From the NCBI RefSeq assembly GCF_002734215.1, contig NZ_NSEB01000023.1, positions 62,102 through 126,101 on the forward strand: 64,000 nucleotides of DNA. The letters are read 5' to 3'. Position numbers and translations under genes: made by a program. Below the pieces are notes generated by a model that was not told the origin of the DNA, searched no databases, and was given only the letters and a program-made list of their open reading frames with translations. Shown here in pieces: positions 33,678 through 42,033 of the stretch. Numbering within the stretch: position 1 is the first letter of the stretch; each line of letters starts with the position of its first letter. The DNA is from Fredinandcohnia onubensis. GTDB lineage: Bacteria > Bacillota > Bacilli > Bacillales > Bacillaceae_L.

Positions 33678-34394
33678 TTGGGAAGATGTATAGTAATGAT
33701 TGTTCTTTTCCTATTTTTAAATCATATTCCTGCACAGGCAACAGATCGCTTTGACTTTGAAAAAACAGGTAAAGCTACGTGGGAAGTGAAGACGGATGAG
33801 AAAATGGTAGCTATCACATTTGACGATGGGCCAAGTCCAGTTTACACACCACAAATTTTAGACGTTTTAGCAAAGCATAAAGCAAAAGCCACTTTTTTCG
33901 TTGTTGGAAAACATGCAATTAAACACCCCGAAATCATTCGTCGAGAAGTATTGGAGGGGCATGAAATTGCAAACCATACCTTTAATCATTCAAATATTGT
34001 ACGTGATTCCCAAAAACTCGAAAATGAAATTGATATAACCACCGACACTCTTAAGGAAATAACTGGATTTAGCCCAACTCTTTTTCGTCCAGTTGGTGGG
34101 AGTTACAATGACGTTATTATTAACACTGCAGCAGAAAATGGATACCATGTTGTGCTATGGTCTTGGCATCAAGACACGAAGGACTGGAAAAATCCAGGGG
34201 TTAACAGGATCACGAAAAGGGTTATTTCAGGTGTAAAACCAGGGAACATCATTCTTTTTCATGATTCAGGTGGAAATCGAACGCAAACCGTTCAAGCATT
34301 AGACCAAATACTCACAGAACTAGAGGAAGAAGGATATGAATTTGTTACTGTATCAGAAATGCTGTTCCGGACCCAAATAAAACAAAGTAATTAG
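33678..34394 (+). CDS. Secreted polysaccharide deacetylase (NodB domain)
   Basis: 238 residues with an N-terminal signal peptide (hydrophobic 4-15, cleavage near AQA). The NodB catalytic motifs are complete: TFDDGPSP with Asp49 and Asp50, HxxxH at His100/His104 (NHTFNH), FRPVGGSY, and the histidine in ILFHDSGG. Probably removes acetyl groups from peptidoglycan or a related amino-sugar polymer. It is similar in size to PdaA/PdaB but I see no signature that fixes a sporulation role. Start TTG 33678 with AAGGGGG 7 bases upstream; the frame extends back to an ATG at 33657 without such a site. Confidence 0.85.
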   Translation: MGRCIVMIVLFLFLNHIPAQATDRFDFEKTGKATWEVKTDEKMVAITFDDGPSPVYTPQILDVLAKHKAKATFFVVGKHAIKHPEIIRREVLEGHEIANHTFNHSNIVRDSQKLENEIDITTDTLKEITGFSPTLFRPVGGSYNDVIINTAAENGYHVVLWSWHQDTKDWKNPGVNRITKRVISGVKPGNIILFHDSGGNRTQTVQALDQILTELEEEGYEFVTVSEMLFRTQIKQSN

Positions 34395-34408
34395 ATATAC
34401 ATGTAGCC

Positions 34409-34444
34409 AAAGAATCGTCTCGGAAGCCAAGACGATTCTTTTTT
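34409..34444. terminator. Bidirectional terminator, deacetylase gene and glcF
   Basis: AAGAATCGTCT, loop of 8-9, AGACGATTCTT and a T-run, between convergent genes. Confidence 0.88.
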
Positions 34445-34447
34445 ATC

Positions 34448-35770
34448 TTATTTTTCAATCGCTTCGAGTAATAAATCAACTATATGGACAGCTCGCATTT
34501 GATTCGACAAGCCTTCCCGTTCGATGCCAAGTTTCATCTGTAGCAAACAACCGGGATTTGCTGTGACAATTGTTTTGGCTTGTGTATCTTTAACGTTTTT
34601 CATTTTTGAATCTAATATTTTCATCGACATTTCAGACTCTACAATATTATAGATGCCAGCAGAGCCGCAGCAGCTGTCCGCATTTTTCATTTCCATATAA
34701 GTTGCGCCATCAATAGATTGTAGTAGCGTTCTAGGCTCAAACGCCGTCTTCATTACATTTCGCAAATGGCATGAATCCTGGTAAGTGATAACTTGTGCAG
34801 GAAGGGAAAGTTCTTTTTTATGAAACTCTAATTCTACCAAAACAGATGAGATGTCCTTTAGCTTTTTCGAGAATGCTTTCGCTCGTTCTGCCCACTGGGG
34901 GTCATCTTTTAGAAGGTGATCATAATCGATTAAAAAGGCACCGCAACCACCCGCATTTGTGATGATATAATCAGCTTCAATCTCTTCAAAGGCCGCTATA
35001 TTTTGTTTCGCCAGTTCTTTTGCTTTGTTTTTTTCGCCACTATGTCCATGTAAGGCCCCACAACAAGCCTGTGTTTTTGGAATCACAATTTCACAACCCG
35101 CCAATTGAAGGAGTTTCATGGTGGCATCATTTGTTTTCATAAACATCGTATCCATTAAACAGCCTGTGAAAAAGGAGACTTTTTTCTTTCGTACACCAAT
35201 TGGTTCAAGATGGTATGGTCTATTTTTTAGTTCCTTTAAGGATGGTACGTCTGGAAGTACGCGTTCCATTGTCTCAAAGCTATCAGGTAAAAACTTCAAA
35301 AGACCACTATTTTGAACCGCTTTTTGCATGCCAGAGCGTTGGTAGACGCCAAGTAAACCTGTTAACGTACGCATCCGATTTTGATGGGGGAAAAGACCTT
35401 CAAAAACTGTATTTCTGATGGCTTTCACGGTTATCGAATGCTTTTTGTTTTGATGAACGATATCTCTTGCTTCTTCTAAAAGGTGCCCGTAATTGACGCC
35501 TGATGGACAAACTGGTTCACAAGCTCGACAACCCAAACACATATTTAATGATCTTTCAAAGTCCTCATCAGGTTCAATGAGCCCGTCCACAACTGCTTTC
35601 ATTAACGCAATTCTTCCCCTTGGTGAGTGAGATTCTTGATAGCCGGATTCGATATAGGTAGGGCAGGTAGGAAGACAGAACCCACAGCGCATACAGTTTA
35701 ATAATTCATTTTGGTCCATCCGTGATTGGAATTCTTTTTGGATTTTTTGTTGTTCTTGAATCGTTGTCAT
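34448..35770 (-). CDS. glcF: Glycolate oxidase iron-sulphur subunit GlcF
   Basis: 440 residues. Two ferredoxin-type 4Fe-4S motifs near the N-terminus (CMRCGFCLPTCP and CLGCRACEPVCP) and two CCG domains (QACCGALHGHSG and SCCGSAG) that bind a further cluster. It carries electrons from the GlcD flavoprotein to the respiratory chain. It overlaps glcD by 4 bases (ATGA), so the two are co-translated. Together they oxidise glycolate to glyoxylate. Confidence 0.9.
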   Translation of the reverse strand: MTTIQEQQKIQKEFQSRMDQNELLNCMRCGFCLPTCPTYIESGYQESHSPRGRIALMKAVVDGLIEPDEDFERSLNMCLGCRACEPVCPSGVNYGHLLEEARDIVHQNKKHSITVKAIRNTVFEGLFPHQNRMRTLTGLLGVYQRSGMQKAVQNSGLLKFLPDSFETMERVLPDVPSLKELKNRPYHLEPIGVRKKKVSFFTGCLMDTMFMKTNDATMKLLQLAGCEIVIPKTQACCGALHGHSGEKNKAKELAKQNIAAFEEIEADYIITNAGGCGAFLIDYDHLLKDDPQWAERAKAFSKKLKDISSVLVELEFHKKELSLPAQVITYQDSCHLRNVMKTAFEPRTLLQSIDGATYMEMKNADSCCGSAGIYNIVESEMSMKILDSKMKNVKDTQAKTIVTANPGCLLQMKLGIEREGLSNQMRAVHIVDLLLEAIEK

Positions 35771-37179
35771 TTTGAAACCACCACACGTTTTCTAGAATCC
35801 TTTGCAAACATTTTGCCTGGATTCATGATGTTGTTAGGATCAAGCCCCGTTTTAATCGCTTGCATCGCAGCAATCCCTGCGGCACCTAGCTTCATTTCAA
35901 GATAAGGTGCTTTCATTACGCCGACACCGTGTTCGCCAGTAATCGTACCGCCAAGCTCAATCGCTTTTTCAAAAATTTCTTCAAACGCTTTTTCAACACG
36001 TTCAATTTCTTCACGGTCTCTGACATCTGTTAAGCAAGTAGGGTGAAGATTTCCATCTCCGGCATGACCAAAGGTACAAATATTCAAGTCGTATTTTTTA
36101 GCGATTACTCCAATTGCGTTTACCATGTTTGCAATTTCAGAGCGGGGGACAGTTGCATCCTCCAAAATGGTAGTCGGTTTTAAGCGTGCAAGAGCAGAAA
36201 GTGCAGCCCGCCTTGCTGTTCGTAAGGCCTCAGCCTCCTCCTCAGATTCCGCAGATTTCACAGATACCGCATGTTCTTCCTTGCAAATTTCTTTGATTCT
36301 AGCAATATCGCGTTTTACTATTTCTGCAGGACCATCCTGTTCAATAAGAAGGACTGCTTTTGCATCGGTTGGAAGTCCGATTTTTGCAAAGGCTTCGACC
36401 GCTTCAAGAGTAGGTTGGTCGAGAAACTCTAACGTAATCGGTATGATTTTACTTGCGATAATTTTTGAAACCGATTTTGCAGCTGACTCCAAATCCTGAT
36501 AAAGGGCAAGAATGGTCTCTTTCGTTTCAGGCATTGGAATGAGCTTAAGTGTGGCTTCCGTAATGATGCCAAGAGTACCTTCTGAGCCGACAAAGAGGCG
36601 AGTGAGGTCATATCCAGCAACATCCTTCGCTAGCTTTCCTCCGGTTTTAATGATTTCGCCATTCGCCAATACAGCCTCAAGCCCCATAACATAATCTCGT
36701 GTTACCCCATATTTAAGGCCGCGTAATCCGCCGGAATTCTCATTGATATTGCCTCCGATTGTCGATATTTTCATCGAGCCAGGATCTGGTGGATAAAATA
36801 AACCCTTTGCCTCTACAGCAGTTGTCACTTCCTGAGTAATTACCCCAGGTTGGACTGTTATCGTTAGATTCTCTTCATCAATTTCTAAAATCTTATTTAA
36901 ATGTTTAAAAAGAAGGACAAGTCCACCCTCAGTTGGGCAAGTGCCTGCACAGAGATTTGTCCCAGAGCCGCGAGGGACAATCGGAATTTTGTATTCATTA
37001 CACACCTTGACGATTTCCGATATTTCCTCTTTGTTTCGAGGAGAAATCACTGCATCAGGCATTGACTGGAACTGTGGTGTCGCATCATACGAGTACACAA
37101 GTCGACCTGTTTTTGAATCATCATAGTTTTCAGGTCCGACGATTTTTATAAATTGCTGTTTTGCATTTGTATCAATCAT
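35767..37179 (-). CDS. glcD: Glycolate oxidase FAD-linked subunit GlcD
   Basis: 470-residue FAD-binding oxidase. PP-loop FAD domain with PRGSGTNLCAGTCPTEGG and PPDPGS, then GGNINENSGGLRGLKYG, and a C-terminal FAD-oxidase domain ending with GEHGVGVMKAPYL and NPGKMF. No GlcE gene is present; two-gene glcDF operons are common in Bacillus. RBS TTTGGAGGCG. Regulation is probably by the CdaR-type protein encoded just upstream; a terminator separates them, so glcD may have its own promoter or depend on read-through. Confidence 0.9.
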   Translation of the reverse strand: MIDTNAKQQFIKIVGPENYDDSKTGRLVYSYDATPQFQSMPDAVISPRNKEEISEIVKVCNEYKIPIVPRGSGTNLCAGTCPTEGGLVLLFKHLNKILEIDEENLTITVQPGVITQEVTTAVEAKGLFYPPDPGSMKISTIGGNINENSGGLRGLKYGVTRDYVMGLEAVLANGEIIKTGGKLAKDVAGYDLTRLFVGSEGTLGIITEATLKLIPMPETKETILALYQDLESAAKSVSKIIASKIIPITLEFLDQPTLEAVEAFAKIGLPTDAKAVLLIEQDGPAEIVKRDIARIKEICKEEHAVSVKSAESEEEAEALRTARRAALSALARLKPTTILEDATVPRSEIANMVNAIGVIAKKYDLNICTFGHAGDGNLHPTCLTDVRDREEIERVEKAFEEIFEKAIELGGTITGEHGVGVMKAPYLEMKLGAAGIAAMQAIKTGLDPNNIMNPGKMFAKDSRKRVVVSK

Positions 37180-37215
37180 GAGAACGCCTCCAAAAAATCT
37201 TCTTATTTATAAGCA

Positions 37216-37239
37216 TAAAAAAAAGCGGATAGTTCCGCT
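37216..37239 (-). terminator. Terminator between cdaR-type gene and glcD
   Basis: On the minus strand AGCGGA-ACTA-TCCGCT followed by eight Ts. It lies in the 88-bp gap. Confidence 0.82.
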
Positions 37240-37267
37240 ATGTAGAAATCCACAAATATTTGAGGTA

Positions 37268-38377
37268 TTATTCAAAAACTTTTATGGATTTATCCAATAA
37301 TAGTAACCCGAGATAAAGGGCTGCTAAATCGACAAAGTTTTTTGGATGTAAGCCGGTGCGTTCTTCAATTTTATTAAAACGATAAGAAAGAGTATTCACA
37401 TGAATATGAAGAGACTCAGCAGTTTCTTTGATGGACTGATTTTTTAAAATAAATTCAACTAACGTCTTAACTAGTGTTCCATCCTCATCTAAGAGCTTAA
37501 TAATCGTACGTCTCACATAATCTGATTGCACTTGTCCGCTAGTTTCATGAACAAGCATTTCTAAAATGAGTTCTTCATCAAATTGTATAGAGTCAGTCCG
37601 TTTTGCCACTTTAAGAGCGCGTTCAGCTTCCTCAAAAGATTTTTTTAGCAAGGGCTCCTCGCTTCCCACTCCAAACGATATCTTTACAGTAAAACTACCT
37701 TCTAATTTTCTCTTAATTAATTGAAGGCTGTTTTGTGTTTGCTCTTTAGAACGGTCAGTTAACAGGAGTAGGAATCGTTCATTTCCCCATCTGACAAAAA
37801 TTTCGTTCTCATTTAAAAATGAACTTTGTTGCAAGTGATTAGATATATCCCGGAGTGGAATTACTGTTTCACTTTTAATGAAGCCCATTACCACTTGTCG
37901 TTTAAGAGTAAGATCAATATTTAAATGCTCTGCACGCTTAACAAACTCTGGAGTTTCTTCATTACTGTGAAGCCAATCAAAGACGAAGGTTTCAAGTGCA
38001 CGAGACTCTAATTCCATTTGCTCAGCATAGTAGCTCTCTTTGATTAAAAGCTCCGTCATTTTTTTCAGGAGCTCTCCGTATGAGGATACTTTTTCAGGGT
38101 TTCCAGTTATACCAATAACTCCAACAACATTGTGCTGATAAAGAATAGGTAAATTGATGCCTGCCTTTACCCCTTTTAAGTGATTTTCCATATCTTTTGT
38201 GATGATCATTTTCTTTTGATCCCTACTTGAAAGGAGTGCACCTTCGTGAAAACTTCCGATTCGAGTTGAATCCGTACTTGCAATAATCGTTCCCGAAACA
38301 TCTACGATAATAATATCCTCATCAATTAATCTACGTACTTCTTTTATAATTTTTTTTGCCAGGGATGGTATAAGCAT
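37268..38377 (-). CDS. CdaR-family sugar-diacid-type transcriptional regulator
   Basis: 369 residues. N-terminal diacid-recognition domain (LAKKIIKEVRRLIDEDIIIVD, VGVIGITGNPEKVSSYGEL), a GGDEF-like central region, and a C-terminal helix-turn-helix (SIKETAESLHIHVNTLSYRFNKIEERTG). CdaR proteins activate genes for glycerate, galactarate or glucarate use; next to glcDF the likely effector is glycolate or a related acid. The start at 38377 is set by GGAGGAG 5 bases upstream; the longer frame to 38410 has none. Confidence 0.88.
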   Translation of the reverse strand: MLIPSLAKKIIKEVRRLIDEDIIIVDVSGTIIASTDSTRIGSFHEGALLSSRDQKKMIITKDMENHLKGVKAGINLPILYQHNVVGVIGITGNPEKVSSYGELLKKMTELLIKESYYAEQMELESRALETFVFDWLHSNEETPEFVKRAEHLNIDLTLKRQVVMGFIKSETVIPLRDISNHLQQSSFLNENEIFVRWGNERFLLLLTDRSKEQTQNSLQLIKRKLEGSFTVKISFGVGSEEPLLKKSFEEAERALKVAKRTDSIQFDEELILEMLVHETSGQVQSDYVRRTIIKLLDEDGTLVKTLVEFILKNQSIKETAESLHIHVNTLSYRFNKIEERTGLHPKNFVDLAALYLGLLLLDKSIKVFE

Positions 38378-38536
38378 AAAGACTCCTCCGAAATCAATCA
38401 TTATATTCATTCTATCATTTCAAAAAATTAATGTAATTGCATCTTTTAAGCTAAAGAAGTTTTTCTGATTTATAATAGGAGAGAGAGAATGTGGAAATAG
38501 TGTAGATAGACACTTTGGAAGGGATGTTCAAATAGT

Positions 38537-38665
38537 CCGGTGAAAATAACACATCGAATTTCATCGTTGGCTTGTTTTTCCGTTGCTCACGTATCAATAA
38601 CATACGTTCCGCTACTCAAAACTGCGCCGCCTCGAACTTCTTGGTTCTTTTCATCCTCCAATTTG
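38537..38665. repeat. Candidate dispersed intergenic element before mnmH
   Basis: About 130 bp of less AT-rich DNA with GTTGCTCACGTATC, ACATACGTTCCGCTACTC and CTGCGCC. CGTATCAATAACATACG forms a short hairpin. I recall similar stretches between genes in other Bacillus genomes but cannot verify this here. A frame on the minus strand is broken by a stop, so no gene is called. Confidence 0.4.
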
Positions 38666-38692
38666 AACATATAATAGAAGGGAAGAAAATAG

Positions 38693-39757
38693 ATGTTTCA
38701 AGATATATCTGTAGACGAATTACGGGAATTACAGAAGGAGAAACCAATAGCCATTGTTGATGTGCGTTCCCCTTCTGAATTCGCTGAATCTAATATACCT
38801 GGTAGTGTAAATATCCCCATTTTTACGGATGAAGAACGTGCAGAAATAGGAACCGTTTATAAACAAATTAGTCCAGACGCGGCAAAGGAAAAAGGACTTG
38901 AAATTGTTTCTGCCAAGCTTCCCAATTTTATAAGAGAGTTCTCGAAACTCCCAGAAGAGGAAAAGATTGTTTATTGTTGGCGTGGAGGGATGCGCAGTAA
39001 GACATCAGCAACCCTTATTGATTTAATGGGAATCAATGCAAAACGACTAATTGGAGGAATCCGAGGATATCGAGAATGGGTCGTAGAAAAACTAGAAGAG
39101 CTTGCGACTGATTTTAAACCAAAGGCATTGGTCATCAATGGATACACAGGTTCCGGGAAAACAAAAATTTTAAACGAGCTTCAGGATAATGGATATCCTG
39201 TTCTTGATTTAGAAGGAATGGCCAATCATCGTGGATCGGTTTTTGGGATGATTGGGAAAAAGCCGCATAATCAAAAAGTGTTTGACTTGATGCTTGTAGA
39301 ACGGTCTCTGCAGATAAAAAAATCACCATATGTACTGTTGGAGGCTGAAAGCAAACGTGTTGGTCGAGCGACTATACCTGACTTTTTACTGAATTTAAAG
39401 GAAGAAGGATACCATATTTTTGTTGACCTGCCGATGGAGGAGCGCGTGTTAAACATTTTAGAAGATTACCGTCCGTGGGAATTTCCAAACGATTGTATGG
39501 CTGCCTTCCAACGAATCAAAAAGAGAATTCATACTCCAATTGCAACACAGATTGAAAAAGATCTTGAATCCGGAGATTATCATTCAGCCGTGAAATTACT
39601 ATTGGAGTATTATTATGATCCAAGGTATCACTATACAGCGGAACAAATATCAGAGGACCGAAGCAAAGTACTGCATGTGAAAAATGTAGAAGAAGCCACC
39701 CAATTAATTAAAGAGTTTATAACAGAAAAAATGTCGAAGTCACCAACAAAGTCCTAA
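38693..39757 (+). CDS. mnmH: tRNA 2-selenouridine synthase MnmH (SelU)
   Basis: 354 residues. N-terminal rhodanese domain with catalytic Cys95 in YCWRGGMRS, followed by a P-loop domain with NGYTGSGKT (149-157). MnmH replaces sulphur by selenium in wobble 2-thiouridine of some tRNAs, via a geranylated intermediate, using selenophosphate. The selD gene that makes selenophosphate is not in the window. RBS GAAGGGAAG; TATAAT at 38670-38675. Followed by a strong terminator. Confidence 0.9.
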   Translation: MFQDISVDELRELQKEKPIAIVDVRSPSEFAESNIPGSVNIPIFTDEERAEIGTVYKQISPDAAKEKGLEIVSAKLPNFIREFSKLPEEEKIVYCWRGGMRSKTSATLIDLMGINAKRLIGGIRGYREWVVEKLEELATDFKPKALVINGYTGSGKTKILNELQDNGYPVLDLEGMANHRGSVFGMIGKKPHNQKVFDLMLVERSLQIKKSPYVLLEAESKRVGRATIPDFLLNLKEEGYHIFVDLPMEERVLNILEDYRPWEFPNDCMAAFQRIKKRIHTPIATQIEKDLESGDYHSAVKLLLEYYYDPRYHYTAEQISEDRSKVLHVKNVEEATQLIKEFITEKMSKSPTKS

Positions 39758-39767
39758 ACAAATAACT

Positions 39768-39797
39768 AAGACCTAGTGCCAATCGCACTAGGTCTTT
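39768..39797 (+). terminator. Terminator after mnmH
   Basis: AAGACCTAGTGC, 5-base loop, GCACTAGGTCTTTT. Confidence 0.92.
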
Positions 39798-39924
39798 TGG
39801 CAATTTTTTAGCATTTCATTAGACTTATGAATCATATATTATTTTTTTAGTAATAAACGGACATATATCTGTCAGCTTTCGTCGAATGCTTTTATCGTAA
39901 TTCACAAATAGGGGGAAATCATAA

Positions 39925-41211
39925 ATGAAGAAACGAAATTTCAAAAAGTCTATCGTTAGCGGAACAGTAGCATCAGCACTTATTTTATCTTTAGCAACAC
40001 CAGCTGCTTTTGCAAATGAGGAAGGTACTGAGCAAGATACAGTTGTTACGGAAGAAACGGTTGTAGAACAAATTCCGGTAAACTACGGTACTTCTGAAGA
40101 GAAGGTTGTAGAAGAAAACGTTGGTGAAGAAGCTACTGAGGAAGTAGTCGAAGGCGAAGAAGTGGCAGAGGAAGAAGCTACTGAGGAAGTAATCGAAGGT
40201 GAAGAAGTAACAGAGGAAGAAAAAACTGAAGAAGTTGAATCAGATGAGAATGAAGAAATGGCTGAAGAAGAGGCAACTGAAGAGGAAGTTCAAGCTGAAG
40301 AAGCACCATCTTTAGTACCTGGAGATTTCTTTTACTTTGTAAAACAAATGATTGAAAAAGTACGTCTTGCAGTAACAGTTGATGATTACAAAGAAGCAAA
40401 ACTGTTAGCTGATTTCGCAGCAGAGCGCATTGCAGAAGCAAATGCTTTATTAGCCGAAGGTAAAACAGAAGAAGCTGAAGAGTTACTTCAAAAAGCAATC
40501 GAAACGCAAGAAGCTGCTACTGAAACTCTAACAGATTCTGAAGAAATTGCTAACGAAGAAACTGAAGCAACAGAAGAAGATGCTGTTGAAGAAGAAACAG
40601 TAACACCTGAAGAGGAAGTTGTAGAAGAAGATGCAGTAGTAGAAGAGGACGTTGCTGTTGAATCAGAAGGTACAGAAGTTGAAGTGAAGCTTGCAAATAA
40701 CATTGACGCATTAACTGCAGCACTAGCGAATGTAAAAAATCCTACTGCTCAAAAAGCGTTAATGAAAAATATCCAAAAATCATTTGCAAAATTAGATAAG
40801 AAGCTTGCAAAACTTGAGAAAAAAGCACAAAAATTTGCAGCTAAGCATGAAGAAGAAGCGATCGAAGAAACAACTGAAGAACCAGTTGTTGAGGAAGAAG
40901 TAGTAGTTGAAGATGCAGCGGTTGAGCCAGTAGTGGAAGAAACAACTGAAACAGAGGTACAACCAGTGGTTGCTGCTCCTGTAGTAGAAAAGAAACAAGT
41001 AAAAGTAAACGAAAAGCGTGATCAAGCTCTAGAAAAAGTACAAGAGAAAAAGCAACAAGCACAAGTTAAAAAGACTGAAAAACAACAAGAAGCAAAAGAA
41101 CAAAAACAAAATAATCATGCGAACAAAAATAATGGCCAAAACAAAGGGAACAACGGTAAAGGTCAAGGCAATGGTAACAGCCAAGGTAAAAATGGAAACG
41201 GACAAAACTAA
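39925..41211 (+). CDS. Exported, highly acidic DUF5667-like protein with basic tail
   Basis: 428 residues in blocks. Signal peptide 1-30 (AFA end); acidic Glu/Val/Thr repeat 31-128 with EEATEEV(V/I)EGEEV units; a helical DUF5667-like domain about 130-200 ([20 protein letters not shown] start); acidic linker 201-255; helical basic block 256-308 ([13 protein letters not shown]); acidic 309-345; then a Lys/Gln/Asn/Gly-rich positively charged tail 356-428. Probably acts in the cell wall or outside the cell. No cysteine, no LPXTG anchor. The mixed charge could hold it to wall polymers. Function unknown. RBS TAGGGGG. Confidence 0.7.
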   Translation: MKKRNFKKSIVSGTVASALILSLATPAAFANEEGTEQDTVVTEETVVEQIPVNYGTSEEKVVEENVGEEATEEVVEGEEVAEEEATEEVIEGEEVTEEEKTEEVESDENEEMAEEEATEEEVQAEEAPSLVPGDFFYFVKQMIEKVRLAVTVDDYKEAKLLADFAAERIAEANALLAEGKTEEAEELLQKAIETQEAATETLTDSEEIANEETEATEEDAVEEETVTPEEEVVEEDAVVEEDVAVESEGTEVEVKLANNIDALTAALANVKNPTAQKALMKNIQKSFAKLDKKLAKLEKKAQKFAAKHEEEAIEETTEEPVVEEEVVVEDAAVEPVVEETTETEVQPVVAAPVVEKKQVKVNEKRDQALEKVQEKKQQAQVKKTEKQQEAKEQKQNNHANKNNGQNKGNNGKGQGNGNSQGKNGNGQN

Positions 41212-41233
41212 TAGCTAACGGATTATTTATTCA

Positions 41234-41265
41234 AGGGAAGAAATCAAATCGATTTCTTCCTTTTT
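41234..41265 (+). terminator. Terminator after the acidic exported protein gene
   Basis: GGGAAGAAATC, loop AAAT, GATTTCTTCC followed by TTTTT. Confidence 0.88.
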
Positions 41266-41358
41266 ATTTTTGTGGCATTCGTCTACATTTCCAAAAATTA
41301 GCTTTATATGATTAATGTGTTATGATTAAGTAAGTACTTACCTTAGGAGGACGGATAA

Positions 41359-41727
41359 ATGACTACCGTAAAACGTAACGGAGTTAACAAGATTTCATAC
41401 GAAAATGAGCGTGCTTACTGTTTGACACAAGTGATTGACAGGACAGATAACAGTGTGACCAAGAAAATGGTTGTTCGCGACAAAAAAATGGGTATTGATT
41501 TTTCCGTTATCATTCCAATCAAGCTGAAAAAAAATGGAGATGTTCATTACTATGCTCCAAAGGAATTTATAGTTAGAGGAAAAAAGGTAGGCAAGAAGAA
41601 TACGATGGCTAAATATTATGATTCCCTAGGTGAGTGGGAATCGTTTCAGAATGAATTTATTAATGATTATAATTTAAAAGTAAATAAATTGATCTACAAG
41701 AATTCAGATTTTAAGATTGTAAATTAA
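41359..41727 (+). CDS. Hypothetical protein, 122 aa
   Basis: 122-residue soluble, lysine-rich protein not recognised. It is beta-rich in the middle (GIDFSVIIPIKLKKNGDVHYYAPKEF) and has a helical, acidic end. Very strong ribosome binding site (TTAGGAGGACG). No neighbour suggests a role; it is followed by its own terminator. Confidence 0.65.
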   Translation: MTTVKRNGVNKISYENERAYCLTQVIDRTDNSVTKKMVVRDKKMGIDFSVIIPIKLKKNGDVHYYAPKEFIVRGKKVGKKNTMAKYYDSLGEWESFQNEFINDYNLKVNKLIYKNSDFKIVN

Positions 41728-41732
41728 AAAAC

Positions 41733-41788
41733 AGAGCGAAGGTTTAAAGCTACTAGTCATTGTGGCTTAAATTTCTCGCTCTTTTTTT
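41733..41788 (+). terminator. Terminator after the 122-aa gene
   Basis: AGAGCGA and inner TTTAAAGC pair with GGCTTAAATT and TCGCTCT, then seven Ts. Confidence 0.85.
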
Positions 41789-41944
41789 GTTTTTTACATT
41801 ATGAGTAGAAAACAGCTTTTATCTTTTAACACTCTGTATAATGCAATCGTACTAGGTAATAAGTAAAATAGACATAAAGTTCGTATTTTTCGGACAACTG
41901 ATCCTACTTAGTCATAAAAAAGAGTAGGTAATACTACTATTAAT

Positions 41945-41958
41945 TGAAAACGCTTTCT
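41945..41958 (+). promoter_or_regulatory. cre site upstream of preT
   Basis: TGAAAACGCTTTCT, 13 of 14 with the CcpA operator consensus TGAAANCGNTTTCA. It predicts carbon catabolite control of pyrimidine breakdown. Confidence 0.65.
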
Positions 41959-41974
41959 ATTTGTGGGTTTATAT

Positions 41975-42008
41975 AGTTGCAATGTTGTGGCCTTATGATA
42001 TTGCAACT
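41975..42008 (+). promoter_or_regulatory. Candidate operator dyad upstream of preT
   Basis: AGTTGCAAT, 16 bases, ATTGCAACT: a perfect 9-bp inverted repeat ending 26 bases before the preT start. A candidate site for the PucR-family regulator encoded at 48042, or an mRNA leader hairpin. Apart from this and the cre site I see nothing in 41789-42033. Confidence 0.5.
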
Positions 42009-42033
42009 TCCACTATATCAAGGAGGTAAATCT

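Noticed and set aside
36125-36694. Plus-strand frames opposite glcD
   Set aside because: Antisense shadows of a well-supported flavoprotein gene.
40178-41062. Leu/Phe/Ser-rich minus-strand frames opposite the acidic protein gene
   Set aside because: They arise from the GAA/GTA-rich coding strand read in reverse; no ribosome binding sites.
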